Assembly (NCBI GenBank): GCA_030762935.1
Contig: CM060881.1
Location: forward strand, 96,708,001-96,772,000
Reading direction: 5' to 3'
DNA from: Hymenopus coronatus
Taxonomy: Eukaryota; Arthropoda; Insecta; Mantodea; Hymenopodidae
Length of the DNA: 64,000 nucleotides
Below are positions 46,278-58,795 of the stretch, piece by piece. The position numbers were made by a program, and so were the translations under genes. The notes under the pieces were generated by a model. That model made no database searches and was not told where the DNA came from. It saw nothing but the letters and a program-made list of their open reading frames with translations. How positions within the stretch are numbered: the first letter of the stretch is position 1; every line of letters begins with the position of its first letter.

Positions 46278-48202
46278 ACTGATTCCAGTGCAAAGAGAAA
46301 ATTATTTATTTATTTATTTATTTTAACTTGAGTGGAAGGTTTGTTTTATTTTAGTGACATTTATGCTTACATAAAAAGATTATTATACATTTAGATATTT
46401 GGAAATAAAAATATCTAAGAGACTACGGGAAAATAAATCCAAGTGCTCTAACAGCTTTATGTAGCAACTTTGATCGGACTGTGCCAATGAGTTTTCACCG
46501 CTTCCTTACCTCCTCTACTGTAAACACACACGAAGAGCAAACGAGTACAGTAGGGTAGCTCTCAACCTAAAAATCGTTTGCAACCGGAACCGAAGCTTAT
46601 TTTTGATAAATAGATATTCGGAATTTGTGTTTTCAGTATTGATAATTAGCGTACTTAAAATTATATACTTTCATTGAATTTTAATTTTAAGGACGCTAAT
46701 TTATGAATGCAAAAAATCAATGACATTTCGATACTTAAATGAGAGAAGAAAGGACAGCATTATCAAACGACAGTCTCAAAATTATATTTCAAAATTTAGT
46801 CTTGGAGTTAGTGGTATCATCCACTATTTCTAACTGCTTAATAGCTCTATAATGGTTAGCTTTAAAATTTATTTCGTACTTCAGGCGAATACTGAAAATC
46901 TATATATTTTTGAATTTTACCAAGTGAAAGGTTTTGCTAGCTCATATTAAAACAAAATGACATAAAACACAATTGAAGACACCAGAAAGTATATTTTGAA
47001 AAATATGTTTAAAAAGACCAAACTTCTATGACTGGTATTCGTTCTGATAAAACATTTCTTGTTAAATATTGTGATCTGTAAAAGAACAAAATACAACTTC
47101 GAAAGGAAAGTCTCAGTTAGTGATCCAAGAACGTTCTAAATGAGCAAAGGATTTCAAGAAAAAACGGAGTGTTAAAGATCTGTACAAATTTTCTTCATCA
47201 TCTATTTATCGAACATTTTAAAGTAAACTATACCAAAGAAGATGGAACGATATCGTCTAGTCGATGTGTTTCTAGCAACAAAGACACTATCGTTGACAAC
47301 AATGGAAATTCGCCAAATGTTAACGTGATGTAAAGCTTTGTAAAGACAAACTGTGTGGATGTTTTTGCTGTGAGTGTGAATGTTCAATTATAATTATATT
47401 GTGTTTTTGTGTTACTACACATTCCTATTTTATTTCAATAACACATGCGAGAGGTAATTTATTTTACTATAAGAAGTTGATTTTGTTGTGTCAAAAAGCA
47501 TTGCTGTTTCAAATCTCCTACATCGTCATTCCACAAATTAGCAATTATTGTATGTTTGTGGTAGTGTTGTTTACATTTTTATATTTATTTTACATTTTAA
47601 TTTTTTTCCTAAAATATTTAAAATGTGCATAATGAAAATTTTAATGTGGTTATTACAGAGGATAAGAAGCAGTTGAAATTTTAACAGAAAAGTTAAACTT
47701 TGTATAATATTTATTTCACTGAACCCTTAGACAATGTAAAGGTGATGCTATGTACCTTAATCATAAATTCAAGTTATGTTCTAAAAGTAAAGGTAATGAA
47801 ACAAATTCACATTGCTCCCTAAAGAGGGGTCCTTCACTGCAAACTCACCCTCGTATGTTGCTCTTTGCTCTTTTCTCTGTCTCTCCACATAGAACCATGT
47901 ATCTTATCACCGATGACCACTTGGTGTCTTTTTCTGCCACGAATCTTTTTCTATTTCCTGTCATGTCTCTCAGCAACTAGTTTGGTCACACCTAGGATTA
48001 GGATTAACCGGAGGGGTATCCAGCCACTGGGTCATGGCAGCGCACGTTAGCTACATTAGACACTTTCTGCTTCTAACATAACTCCTGGGAGAAAGGGATG
48101 AATGGAAGACCAGAAGGGTGACCAGATCGGAGGGTTGTAGTTAAATATAACATTTGATTTGCATTCAAAAAGTATTGAAATATCAATCATTCTTAAATTA
48201 TT

Positions 48203-48208
<6 letters not shown>
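46278..48208. other. Unassigned AT-rich DNA; (ATTT)n at 46302-46323
   Basis: The longest repeat-poor stretch after the Gfi1-like exon. It has no recognised repeat apart from the microsatellite. Frames of 61-77 codons show no domains. Confidence 0.4.

Positions 48209-48251
<43 letters not shown>
48209..48251. repeat. (AT)n microsatellite
   Basis: A 43-base uninterrupted AT run. It also accounts for the YIYIYI and IYIYIY tails of the minus-strand frames there. Confidence 0.97.
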
Positions 48252-48254
<3 letters not shown>

Positions 48255-50265
48255 CCTAATAATAATGGTAAAGAAGCAAATAAAGAATAAAATAATAAAT
48301 AAATACCAGCCTGTAAACGTTCTGGTTGATACCCAACAATGTGCGTTAGCCGTGCGCGTTCCGAAATTAAACGAGTCACTCGTAGAAGGGAGTCCTAGCT
48401 GTACAGTCAAGTGCCAGAGAGAAATCACGCTGCAAATTCCACCATACCGCCGAACGCACCAATCTCCGTCGATCGTGAAATACGCGAGGGTGAAACAGAT
48501 AGAAGTAATTTTGAGGATAGAAAATTTGTAAATAGAAAAGGAATCTAATCAGCATTCGGCTTCCATCCTGAGGAGAACACCAAGAAACTCTGGTCAGAGT
48601 GGCCAACCAGATGGGCATCGAATCGCACTTCCCAATTGCGAGCCTCACATTTAGTCGCAGACATCTCGCTGGTGTTTTATAGCCAAGATTTTTTTTTTTG
48701 TTAACTTCTACATTATCTCTCATTCCAAAATGTTTTATTTTTTTTTTGTGTTTATTTTGGCACTCTATTCTTCCTCATATCGGTGAAGTAATGGTTAGCA
48801 TTGTTAGGATCTATAATTCGGCTTCTATCCCCGGGGAAAACGGCAAGTTTTCTTCGGAAGGCAAGCAAAGATATTGATCAAGTGAGATGCTTGTTTGCAC
48901 GTAAAAGACTAGAGGCCCTGAGAAAAAGAGTCCCTAAACTCTTACTTCAAATGGTACGGCCTCTACTCTAGTCTCGTTAAGCTAATATCTCATCTGTTGG
49001 CATAGAACAAGTAATAAGACTACAAGTGATTGGCTATGGTCGTAGCTGGAATGCCAGGAAGAGTCTGTTATCCACTTTTCACGTCAGTATTTCAGCTAAG
49101 TAAATGTATAGGCCTTTGGGGAGTGCCTCAGGAGCTTACCATCGGGCCATCTGGGCTACGGTCTCTTTGTATCCCATGTTGGGTTCCACGATTCCAGTTT
49201 TTAAAGATGAGCATTTTTCGCACTATCATAATCCACGTAATACTTTAAGACCATCGCTGACACCAGTCTACTGTTTAGAAGGGTGCAGAATAAGATCTTT
49301 GGGCCATCTATTTTGAACCTCGCTCCTTCCCCGTGAGATTGCTGCACGAAGCCTCGTATCTTCCACACGTGGATGACGAAATCAGATGACGGGTTACAAA
49401 ATTTTGCGATACTTTAATATTCCGTTAGAGCGCCCTATTTCACTATCTTGAGAACTATAACCCCAGAGCACGACGCTCTACACAATCTATCCAAGAGATA
49501 TTTGAACCATCAATATTTCTGATAAGCTACTCCAAAATAAAACAATTTGTTGCAATAACCTTCAACAGCGGTGCACAAGAACTATTGCAGCGTGACCGGC
49601 AATCGTTGAGGAGCAAATTCTTTTTATCTTTTTTTACCCCTCTTTCTCATAACCGTTCACTTGCCACCCTGCATATCCCACATTCACGTCATAACCGGTC
49701 TAGCACATCATCAGATTACCCAGTATGCCAAAGGTTCGTCATCGTCGTCCATTTGTTTTCCTCATTTCAAAATAATATGAGACTTTCCGCGCTACATTGC
49801 CACGCTAATCTCTTCCTTACATGCTTCCTCAAAGCTCAACAAATGTTTATGTTTTTATCAAACTATTCTCCCAAAAATGCAACGTCTTTACTTTTCAACA
49901 AGTTACCAAGACTTTATGTTCTGAACACTTTACTTCTATTGTTACCATTCCTGTGAAAATAATTCATTATATGAGGATAGAAGTAAAGTACTCAAAAACG
50001 TTTGTGATATTATTTTTGCTTTCAGAACATACAGTGGTTTTTTTTTTTCACACAAGTCACGTATAGAACATGTTTTGCAAAGACAGAGTCAGATTGAAAA
50101 ATTACCAACTAGCTAGTTTAAACCATGAAACTCGGGACTTAAAGTACTTACTACATTTTAAGTCACAACGGTGGAATGTCACAAGATGATCTCAAATTAA
50201 TTTGACATCGCTTTGTGGTTAATTGGAAAACATGCGGTCATTAGGAGTATTTAATGTCATGTCGA
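48252..50265. other. Unassigned; mixed composition with possible SINE remnants at about 48560-48670 and 48785-48870
   Basis: Minus-strand motifs near 48625 (GCATCGAATCGCACTTCCC) and + motifs near 48815 (TATAATTCGGCTTCTATCC) recall SINE B boxes. The rest is unassigned. Several frames of 70-123 codons on either strand show no domains. Confidence 0.3.
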
Positions 50266-50410
50266 GATGTTACCATAGTTCAGTGGTAAGAGCAGCCGAA
50301 TGGAGACCAGGAAATCCATGGTTTAAATCCCTGCTAGGCATTGAAGTTTTCAGTTTGACTCTACTTTCCATACATTGGATGTCCCTGGTTCTAAGCAGTA
50401 AATTAGAATT
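50266..50410 (+). mobile_element. S2 family tRNA-derived SINE
   Basis: GTTACCATAGTTCAGTGGTA with AAGAGCAGCCG, ATGGTTTAAATCCCTGC and then GGCATTGAAGTTTTCAGTTT and GACTCTACTTTCC. Its head has the least damaged A box of the family. Confidence 0.72.
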
Positions 50411-51535
50411 ATTTTTCTAATAGTGATATAATTTAATTTGTATAACAATAGAAAGCGCCGATAATATTGTGAGGTACTTGCAGCTCCGCATTTTATGTGT
50501 CATTAGAAGTTTCAGTGTTCGAAAAGAAGAAACAGTAGCATGGTTACTGGAATCTTGTTTAACTCACAGAAGCTAAACCTTATTTACTCTTAGATGACAA
50601 GGTGCTTGCTCAGAAATATTGACTCCAAGTTAGGAAAATAGTAACATCGTCTTCCTTGCAAAGCACAGAATAAAATTCTTTTTCCACTTAATGCGAAATG
50701 TTTATGTGAAAACGGTGATACCTACTAATACTGTGATATAATTTGTTTTAGTGGGCTTTTTATTTAATTAACACTCCTCACTGTAAAACACTGCTACATT
50801 TTAATTTTAATTAAAGATGTGTCATTATTTTTCTGGTTTATAACTGAATTAGAGTATAATTTTAGTTTCTGTATAGCTTAACTGTGATGGTCTTTGGACG
50901 TTTTTGTTACTTTTTATCCATAAAATGTTGCGCACATCCATTTCTTTTCTAAAAAAATTGCTAAAAATGTATAGCTATTATGCTCAAGCTTTGGGATTAG
51001 ACAAATACTATGATCTCCATTACTTGCCATTAAAATTAAAGCTAAAAAAATAACCCCAATTTATACGATACTTGCAATAGGTGTATTTATGAATTGAAAA
51101 GTATAAGATTATGCCTAAGGGCGTATACGTTTACAAAATTTGATTAAATAATAATATTCCTGTTACCAGACTCGCAGTAATTTTAGGGCAAAGAACCCAA
51201 ATGTTGGGCCTCAACCAGCAGTAAGTGTATTGAAACATTAAAACAGAAACCAGAAGCCATGCAGCTGCATACTTAACTTATTATGTCACTGCAACCACAA
51301 CAATGGATGTTACACAAGCAGTCAGTTATTGGAAAGAAGCTTTGTTGCTTGCTTTAAACTTAAAGCAAAAAACGCAGAGCTAATGACAAATTTTCTTCAC
51401 ATTATTTTCGATTTTGGAATCTCTTTTCTTCTTGCTATTATGCTTTTCCTCACCCTTTAAAGGGGGTTTCAAGAATGAAACTTTTTTTTTTTCAAAATCA
51501 AGACAGTTCGGTTAATTTTTATTTTGATTGGCGTC
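50411..51535. other. Unassigned
   Basis: About 1.1 kb of AT-rich DNA without a recognised feature. Confidence 0.35.
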
Positions 51536-51610
51536 AAATATATAGAAGTATATGCTTTTCTAACGATAATATGTTGCAGAATAGGTAGAGAAAGTATATG
51601 AATGGACAGA
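51536..51610 (+). mobile_element. R1 fragment, right end only
   Basis: TAGAAGTATATGCTTTTCTAACG, TGTTGCAGAATAGG and TAGAGAAAGTATATGAATGG. About 70 bp. Confidence 0.6.
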
Positions 51611-52374
51611 TTTGTTTATATTCGAAAGTAATTGTAATTGGCATTGTGATTGCATTACTTTTTTCATTATTATTTATTATATTTATTTCATTGAAGTTTT
51701 ATAAATACTTTTCAAGATATAAATTATTTAATAAATTGTATTACGTAAATATATTGCATATCACGTGCCTCAAAATTTTAGAACATTGGTGGTATTTTCT
51801 GAATTAAATTTTAAATCACTCAACAAGAATTAAACAGTGATATTTCAATAATTTTTAATGCTGAATTATAATTTTTACAAAAAATATATAGGGTTTTTTA
51901 AGTTTACTATTGATAGTCTAACCTGACCCATTAAAGGTAAAGGTAGTGCCAGCATCCTCGGTTAGACAGCAAAATCAAATGAACATTGTTGGTTTTAAAG
52001 TAATCAACATTGTTTATAATATAATAATTAAGACGGGTTGAGGTAAAATGTATATTATTTTGAGGTATTATGTAATACATTTTGGCTAGTCCATGTCAAA
52101 ACTTACAGAACAATGAACACTATTGATCAAGATTTTAAAGTCGCAATGGAATCCTCACTATAATGCTACTGTAATAAAGGAAGGGATGGGTCCAAGTGCA
52201 GTAAACGTTGATTGACTTAGTTAAGTGTTGTTTGGACCTTTATTGCATTGAATGCAATAAAGTTCTGTGTTTATTAGGGGAAAAAAAGTATCTTTAAAGG
52301 GATTTTATTTTCGCTTTTGCTTGCTTTGAGCTATGTTAAACTCAATACATTTAAATAAAAGACCTAAATATACA
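51611..52374. other. Unassigned
   Basis: AT-rich, with no recognised feature. The 69-codon frame 51598-51807 starts in the R1 scrap and is not a gene. Confidence 0.35.
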
Positions 52375-52492
52375 CAATGATTTTTTTGGATTCGGTGGCA
52401 CCCAAAACATGTATTTCCGGTGAAATCTTGGTAACAAATTTTTGGGTGCATTACAATACCTTCTATATACACTATGTACATAGTGTAGGGAT
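52375..52492 (-). mobile_element. R1 isolated left end
   Basis: TTGGATTCGGTGGCACCC, ACATGTATTTCCGGTGAAAT and ATACACTATGTACATAGTGT. As at 43196, only the terminal 115 bp are present. Confidence 0.85.
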
Positions 52493-53224
52493 ATCTAGGT
52501 CACATCAAAAACGGTTTCTGTAAAAGAAGGTTCAAAACACTAACAAGTGCCCCGCTGAAAAATCAGGGGAGTGAAAATCAGGAGTTCATGCCGTGGAAGG
52601 AGCAGTGTAATCGATAGGAGCGCCAAGGGCAGGAAATCTTTTGAGTCTAGCAAGTAAGGCAGAGCGTGACAAGAAAATCAGCTGACAGTAATTGTATTTC
52701 GCTGCAGATGGGAAGCTCTCAGAGGCACTCAGTCGGAGTTGCAACTTCATAGTCCCTGAGATGCTGCCTCTCGCGTTACACCACTCACTCCTCGGGATTC
52801 GCGAGAAATACTTAGCTCTCGGTGTCAGATGTCGGTTTGAGATTGTGCCACCCAGAACTGTCGCAACCTCTACCGTCCCTTTTCTTCTCAAGACTTTGCG
52901 TCCGTTTCTATAAGCACCCTACCAACTCTTGATCTTTATCATCCTCACTGGTCAGGTCTTCTTTCGATATATGTGGTCGACTATATAGAAGTAACAAACT
53001 GATGACCTAACCTTAACACCTACACTCCCAGTAAAAGTTACTCTCATGGAAAAAATATATAGCCATAGTAAACAAAGTTTAATCAAACATTAGAACAAGT
53101 CTCGCACTTTGATATTTAGGATGTAATGTAAGCTGGGATGTTGATAGAGATATAGAGAGAAAAAGGTTAATAAATTTGAATCAATATATGGAACAATAAA
53201 CAGAACGTGCAAAATAAAACACTA
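52493..53224. other. Unassigned, GC-richer at about 52585-52920
   Basis: Overlapping frames of 101 codons (-) and 73 codons (+) cross a GC-richer block with no recognisable domain. The opposite-strand overlap suggests chance frames in a repeat or regulatory block. Confidence 0.3.
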
Positions 53225-53636
53225 AAAGAAGCAAAAATGAAGCTTTATAAGATAATGGCGGCTTCAGTGCTGTTTTTGGTAGTGAATCATAGATCATACG
53301 CCAAGGAGATAAAAAAAAATTACAATCAGCTTAAATGAGGTTCCTATGTGGATTTAAAGGGTGTACAAAGAGTAATTATTTGAGAAATGAGGAAATAGGG
53401 GAGAACTGGAAATTTATAATATAAATGATGAAATAGAAGAATATAAAGAAAACTGGAGAAGCCAACTATACCGCATGGAGAAAGGAGGAGTACCAGCTTT
53501 AGTAAATATCTATCAGCCGAGGGGAAGAGATATGTAGGACGTCCAAGGAAGAGATGGCAATGAAAGCATCTTTGTGAAGAGGGAACAGGCATTATTGTTA
53601 ATCCCTGAAGTGCAGAAGAAGAAGAAGAAGTAAGCA
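53225..53636 (+). pseudogene. Non-LTR retrotransposon relic, reverse transcriptase C-terminal end
   Basis: In the + strand MKLYKIMAASVLFLVVNHRS at about 53237 corresponds to the FYK.MA.P.LLYGSE.W segment of many arthropod LINE proteins. Later it reads IEEYKENWRSQLYRMEKGGV, then YVGRPRKRW one frame over. Frameshifts and stops interrupt it. The 3' end passes into GAAGAAGAAGAAGAAG, probably the element's tail. The 99-codon minus frame is a shadow. Clade not determined. Confidence 0.75.
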
Positions 53637-55230
53637 AAGCCATAAGGAGCTAACTTGCTATTCCAGATTGGGGCTAAGAGAATACTAAAAACATTCCAAA
53701 ACTGATATGTATGACTGAAAGTTTGAAATTCAAAACTATAATGCTAGCTTTATTAAATGTATACCACGGATGAAGTATAGTGCAAATACTTTACAGTGCA
53801 ACTTTTACCAATTTTGCTCTAATTGTTTAGAAGTTATAGTCAAACATGTTTATATTCTGTCACGTCACTAAAAAAGTCCCTTGCAACAAAAAATAAAAAT
53901 GTATTTTAAACCTAAGTTCACAATACATAATCTTTAGGTTTTTCTGTTTCTCCTTTAATTTAGGCTCAACATTTTTTAAAGTTATGAATATGCTTCTTTT
54001 TTTTCCGTCGCAAAAATATAGTTTTTGTGTTTAAAAATTCAAAGCATATGTTTACATAGGTCTCACAGCAAAACCTAGGACAATCTTATTCATTGTACTG
54101 CTGTGAACATGTACAGAAAATTGTATTTGTGTAATCGAAAAACATTTTACGGGAAGAAAAATGCTGAAAATATCAATAGGGAAAAAGAAGGACTCCTCTT
54201 TTCTGTCCTTTTTTTTTCTTGCACTGATGCTTAGCTTCTGCATAAATTCGTTTTTATGTTACATGATGCGTATTAGACCTCGAACTGAAGTTTCTCTTGT
54301 TGAGTCCGTTTTCACCTCTAATGCTATGTTGTAGCTCCAGTGACTTTAGGCATTTAAACATGGCGCCTGGTGGATAATTATATCTTTTTGTATATTGAGG
54401 AATGTTTATATTATTTTATGGAGTTAAGATGTGAAAGTGAATTTTTTGCGATTTTGCATGACATTTCAGTCATACATATCCTTAAAGTGTCTTAAAACCT
54501 TCCCCACATATATGTACTCTTCTGCGCTCCATTTCCCTTCCCTTGACCCTGATTGGCTAATTTATACAACTGAATGACTATATACTACAAACAAGCCATA
54601 CTCAACGCAACATCGGCAATAAGTAAGATACATTGTCATGAGAGATGCACGCGTTTTCGTTGTCCTGAGAGGCAAGTTTAAACCGAAGACTCATTCCACA
54701 TATTTATTGAAAATAATTTACATGCCTTCCAGATGCATTAACTGTGTTGCGTAATATATTTGGCCGATAGGTTATAAAATGTACATTTTACAATTATATT
54801 CGTATGTATTAAATAAATAAGGAGACTGTATCGCACAACAACCTATTCCATGACAGCGACCAATGAGAAGCGAAGGCTGCATATGACAATTAAGAGGTAT
54901 GGGGCAAAGTTCTATGGAACACAGTATAGAGCTATAGGCGGCTTTAAACCTATTTTCTTCTTAGTTTTCTTCTTCCTTAACTTATTCGTCCTGATATTTA
55001 ATAGTACGGGTTTCATCCTGAATCCTTTAATCTACTCCTCTTCTGATCTCTCTTGTTGAAGATTATTATGATGTAGTCAGTAATCTTCCCATAAACATCT
55101 CTTAAATTCAGTAGGTGATATCTGTTACGAGTACGAATGGGGCAAGTTTTGAACTGATAAAATGATAAAAGAATTCATTCAACAAATAAGGATTCTTCTT
55201 TAAGCCTTAGTATATATGTTCTTATGCTTA
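53637..55230. other. Unassigned
   Basis: About 1.6 kb, AT-rich; frames of 63-69 codons have no domains. Confidence 0.35.
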
Positions 55231-55425
55231 TGACGGTCTAGGTTGCTCAGTTAGTCGCTGGACTTCTGATCTCAAGGTTGCGGTTTTTAATTGTGTTTAA
55301 AAGCGGCAGCCGGATGCCAGTAAATTCACTGGCATATTAAAGAACACCTGAGGGACGAAATTCCGGTACGAAGGCGGCACTGATATGAATTGACAGCAAC
55401 GCTAACAAATAATAGTTAATTTTTT
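55231..55425 (+). mobile_element. tRNA-derived SINE
   Basis: GGTCTAGGTTGCTCAGTTAG is an A-box region and CTCAAGGTTGCGGTTTTTAA a decayed B box. The body has ATATTAAAGAACACCTGAGG and ACGAAATTCCGGTACGAAGG, a motif I associate with arthropod SINEs. Confidence 0.65.
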
Positions 55426-55569
55426 ATGTTTGTTATCTTGTCACATTTGGTCATTCCCAATGTTGTAAGGACCATGGAAATACGGGTGCTACACAGGACA
55501 TGTAGATAGGTGAAGAGCACTCACCAAGGAGGGGCTGTATGTTCTTTTTATTGCAGTCTAAAGTCTTAT

Positions 55570-56295
55570 GCCAGGAATACGGTGAACTTGCGTAATGTGA
55601 CGACTTAACGCGAAGTAATGTGAGAGTCTAACACATTGTATTAAAAGGATCTATTCAGGATTGACGTAACGTGACCAGACTTAACGCAACGTAACGTGTA
55701 AGTCAAACACATAGCATTAACAGGAACTATTTAGGATTAACTTAACGTGACTAATCTTAACGCGACGTAACGTGAAAGCTTAAAACATTGTATTAAATGG
55801 AGCTATTTATGGAGTTTATTATGGTTAACACGTAACGTGTTAGTCAAACACATAGTATTAACAGGAACTTAACGTGACTAATCTTAACGCAACGTAACGT
55901 GTAAGTCAAACACATAGTATTAACAGGAACTATTTAGGATTAACTTAACGTGACTAATCTTAACGCAACATGTAAATCAAACACATAGTATTAACAGGAA
56001 CTATTTAGGATTAACTTAACGGGACTTAATTTAACGCAACGTAACGTGAAAGTGTAACACATTGTATTAAAAGGAACTATTTAGGATTCAGTAACGTGAC
56101 TTGACATAATTCGACGTAACGTGAAAGCTTAAAATATTGTATTAAATGGAGCTATTTATGGTTGACATAACTGACTTGACTTAACGCGACGTAGGGTTGA
56201 CGAAACGTGGCTTAATGCATCGTAACGTGAAATTCTACTAAATTATATTAAATACAAGTATTTAGGATTGACTTAACATGACTTAACGAATGTAT
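55570..56295. repeat. Minisatellite, 76-bp degenerate unit, about nine copies
   Basis: Each unit has a TTAACGCAACGTAACGTG block, then AACACATAGTATTAACAGG or AACACATTGTATTAAAAGG, and then AACTATTTAGGATTAAC. The clearest central period counts 76 bp. Outer units are more diverged and some are shortened, as expected of an ageing array. ACGT-bearing motifs recur two to three times per unit. Confidence 0.9.
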
Positions 56296-57181
56296 TAATA
56301 GATGAGAAAAAGGAAAAATAAATGTATCACCTTTATATAATAAAGGTAAACGTTTTAAAAAAAGAACATGTTTAGAAGACTTAAACTTCCATAATAATAA
56401 TCAACGCCTTCTTTATCAAATAAACTTGTTATTTATCTTGGAAACATATGTCTCAGATGCTGGAATATTGAACTACTATTTTTTATTTTCTTTTAAAATC
56501 ACATCTACTTAAAAATGTATCTTGGAAACTTATATTATTTCTCAGATTTTGAAATATTGAAACGCTATTTTTTTATTTTCGTTTAAAACCACATCTACTT
56601 ACAAAAACTTCTTCTACTTGGCTGCAATATGTAACTTCCTCACTATAGTGGTTGTAGTCCAGATAAGTTGTGTTAATGTTAATCAACTAACATGAATGCA
56701 CACCAACGTACCTAACAATTAATCTTGCCAAAGAGTTTTTTATTGTATTCGTACAAATGTGAATGTGTGTGTTAATGTGTGAAAGAACAAAGCATAACAT
56801 GTACCTAAATCATTAAGATATTGTTTTTCTTTCCAATGTAAGAATATGCAATGTCGCTGTATATTAGAAACTTGGAAATGTTTTCACTTTCTCTACTGAT
56901 ATTAGCATATATGATAGATAAATGAATATATATTATCTAATATAAATTATACGTGTATAAACAAATAATGTACATATTAATTCAGAGCGCTTTGTTGCAT
57001 GGTTGTCTAAATTTGTTCATTCCTTCAATTAGTCGTTTTCCGAGTTATTAAAAAAAATAAACAATATCTGTGTGTTTTTGTTTTTAACCCTGGCCCTCGT
57101 TGTCCTATTTTCCTGAAGTGATGATGAAATCCTCTAAATTCTTTAAAGGAAAGGGAAATCATAAATTAATTGTCAAGATCA
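56296..57181. other. Unassigned
   Basis: AT-rich, with two similar 90-bp passages at about 56440-56490 and 56535-56590 (ATCTTGGAAAC...TCAGAT.....AATATTGAA), a small local duplication. No gene. Confidence 0.4.
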
Positions 57182-57708
57182 TTACTTTCTCTATTGTCTA
57201 CATACTTTGACGCCAAGATTTCTCTCCAGTTGAGACCAGCTGAATCCCTACAAACAAATAAACAAACACATTTTTCGAAAAAATGTATGTGGTGTATATG
57301 TGTGTGTTTGCGTGTGTGAACTTGAAAGGTATAATTCAAAGACCAATAGAGACACGAATATTTTCAAGAACATACCTTCAACCCAAACTACACTAAACTT
57401 GGTACATTTTCAAAAACGTTTATTTCTTGAAGTTTCTCTAATGATTTTGAATAAAATATCATATGCTTAAAATATGTTCATGAATAATGACATGTTGAAT
57501 TGGTATTTTCTTGGAGTACCTCTGAAGTCCTTTCCATTTTGGATGATTTTTGCGTAATGGTAAACTGTCAGAAATAGACATTTTACTACACAAAATTTAG
57601 ATGTCGTTAAAGCACACAATTTATGTTTGATTTTGTAAATGAAGATATATTCCTTGCTATTGGTTTGAATGTTAAGTATCTTTCTCCTTAACTGAGAAGT
57701 TACTGTTC
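57182..57708 (+). mobile_element. R1 dispersed repeat, 3'-truncated copy
   Basis: TTACTTTCTCTATTG, CAAGATTTCTCTCC, a GTGTATATGTGTGTGTTTG tract, TTGATAAAATATC-type centre and TTCATTTTACATGG. Next copy follows without a spacer. Confidence 0.65.
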
Positions 57709-58380
57709 ATTTTTACATGGTATTCGCCCAAAAATTCGATACTGAGGTTTCACGTTTTACGGTTACTGTATCAAAAAATCATTTTTAGGTCACCGTGTGT
57801 GTGTGTGTGGTGTGTGTCCGTGTGTCTCTGAACACGATAACTCAAAAAGGAAAAACCGGTAAAATAGTAAACTTGGTATTTAAGTTTAGTATTTTCAAAG
57901 GATGCGACACGAAGATTTTGAGGAAAATCCATCCACTTTATATGGGCAAAATTTTGAAAGTTTTTGGTTTTTCAAAAATGACCTTAATGTTTTAGATTAA
58001 AATACAGTATATAACACATTTATATAAAACATAAAATGAATATCTTATATTTTCTCTGAACACTTCTTTATCCTAAATGCATTCCATATTCGTGGAATTG
58101 ACCATGTTTCATTTTCACATACGGGAATTTTTCAACTGCTGGAACTGAAAAAGAAGCGCATTTCATCCATGTGGCAGTCAGCTTTCATAAGCTTTGACTA
58201 TCGCTTAAGCCTGGTGTATTCCCTTATTTCTCTTACACCCACAAGAAGGCAAGTAATAAGACCATTTCTGCTAATGTTTATCTCAATTAGCATGAAGTAG
58301 ATAGAACAATGGGTTTTTTTTAACAATAATTTACGTTTGATGCAGAGAAAAGCATGTGAATGGAACACATCAGATTTTTA
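57709..58380 (+). mobile_element. R1 dispersed repeat, near complete
   Basis: TTCGCCCAAAAATTCGATAC, GT tract at 57794-57819, ACTCAAAAAGGAAAAACCG, GGATGCGACACGAAGATTTT and TATCTCAATTAGCATGAAGT, ending GAATGGAACACATCAGATTT. The left palindrome is absent. The 66-codon frame is repeat-derived. Confidence 0.85.
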
Positions 58381-58384
58381 ATGC

Positions 58385-58690
58385 TAAGTGCATGGAATGG
58401 CAAAGTTATCACACAGTGGCATACCTTTTAAAAATCTTATATCTATCGCTTTCCGGTTATTGGCAAATAAAATTAATCAGTAAAAAGCTACTATTCCCGA
58501 GGGAGTTCTGCGAAATGATGCCTCACATAACTGAACTGGGATAAAGGTAAGTTGACCATCTGGCGCTTAGCGGTGTTTGGATTGTCCCTTCATTCAATTT
58601 TGTATAAGTTAATGAATTGATAACCTTCGTACCCTATAACTCTTCTGCATTTTATTTCAAATCTATACTTGGAACAGTATCATATGAAAC
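58385..58690. other. Unassigned
   Basis: No recognised feature in about 300 bp. Confidence 0.3.
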
Positions 58691-58795
58691 TACAGGGGCT
58701 CAGGCGTTCGTTGGGACTGGCTTTCTGGAGGTCATGGCTTCGATTCCCACCCGACCTCTACGACCATGCGTTTTTTTTTCTCGGGGCGCGAATGC
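58691..58795 (+). mobile_element. tRNA-derived SINE fragment
   Basis: GGGGCTCAGGCGTTCGTTGG and CATGGCTTCGATTCCCACCC give A-box and B-box regions; a T run follows. Frames crossing it are chance. Confidence 0.55.

Noticed and set aside
55570..56295. A CRISPR-like array
   Set aside because: The units are diverged along their whole length with no constant-repeat/unique-spacer alternation, and the DNA is eukaryotic. It is a minisatellite.
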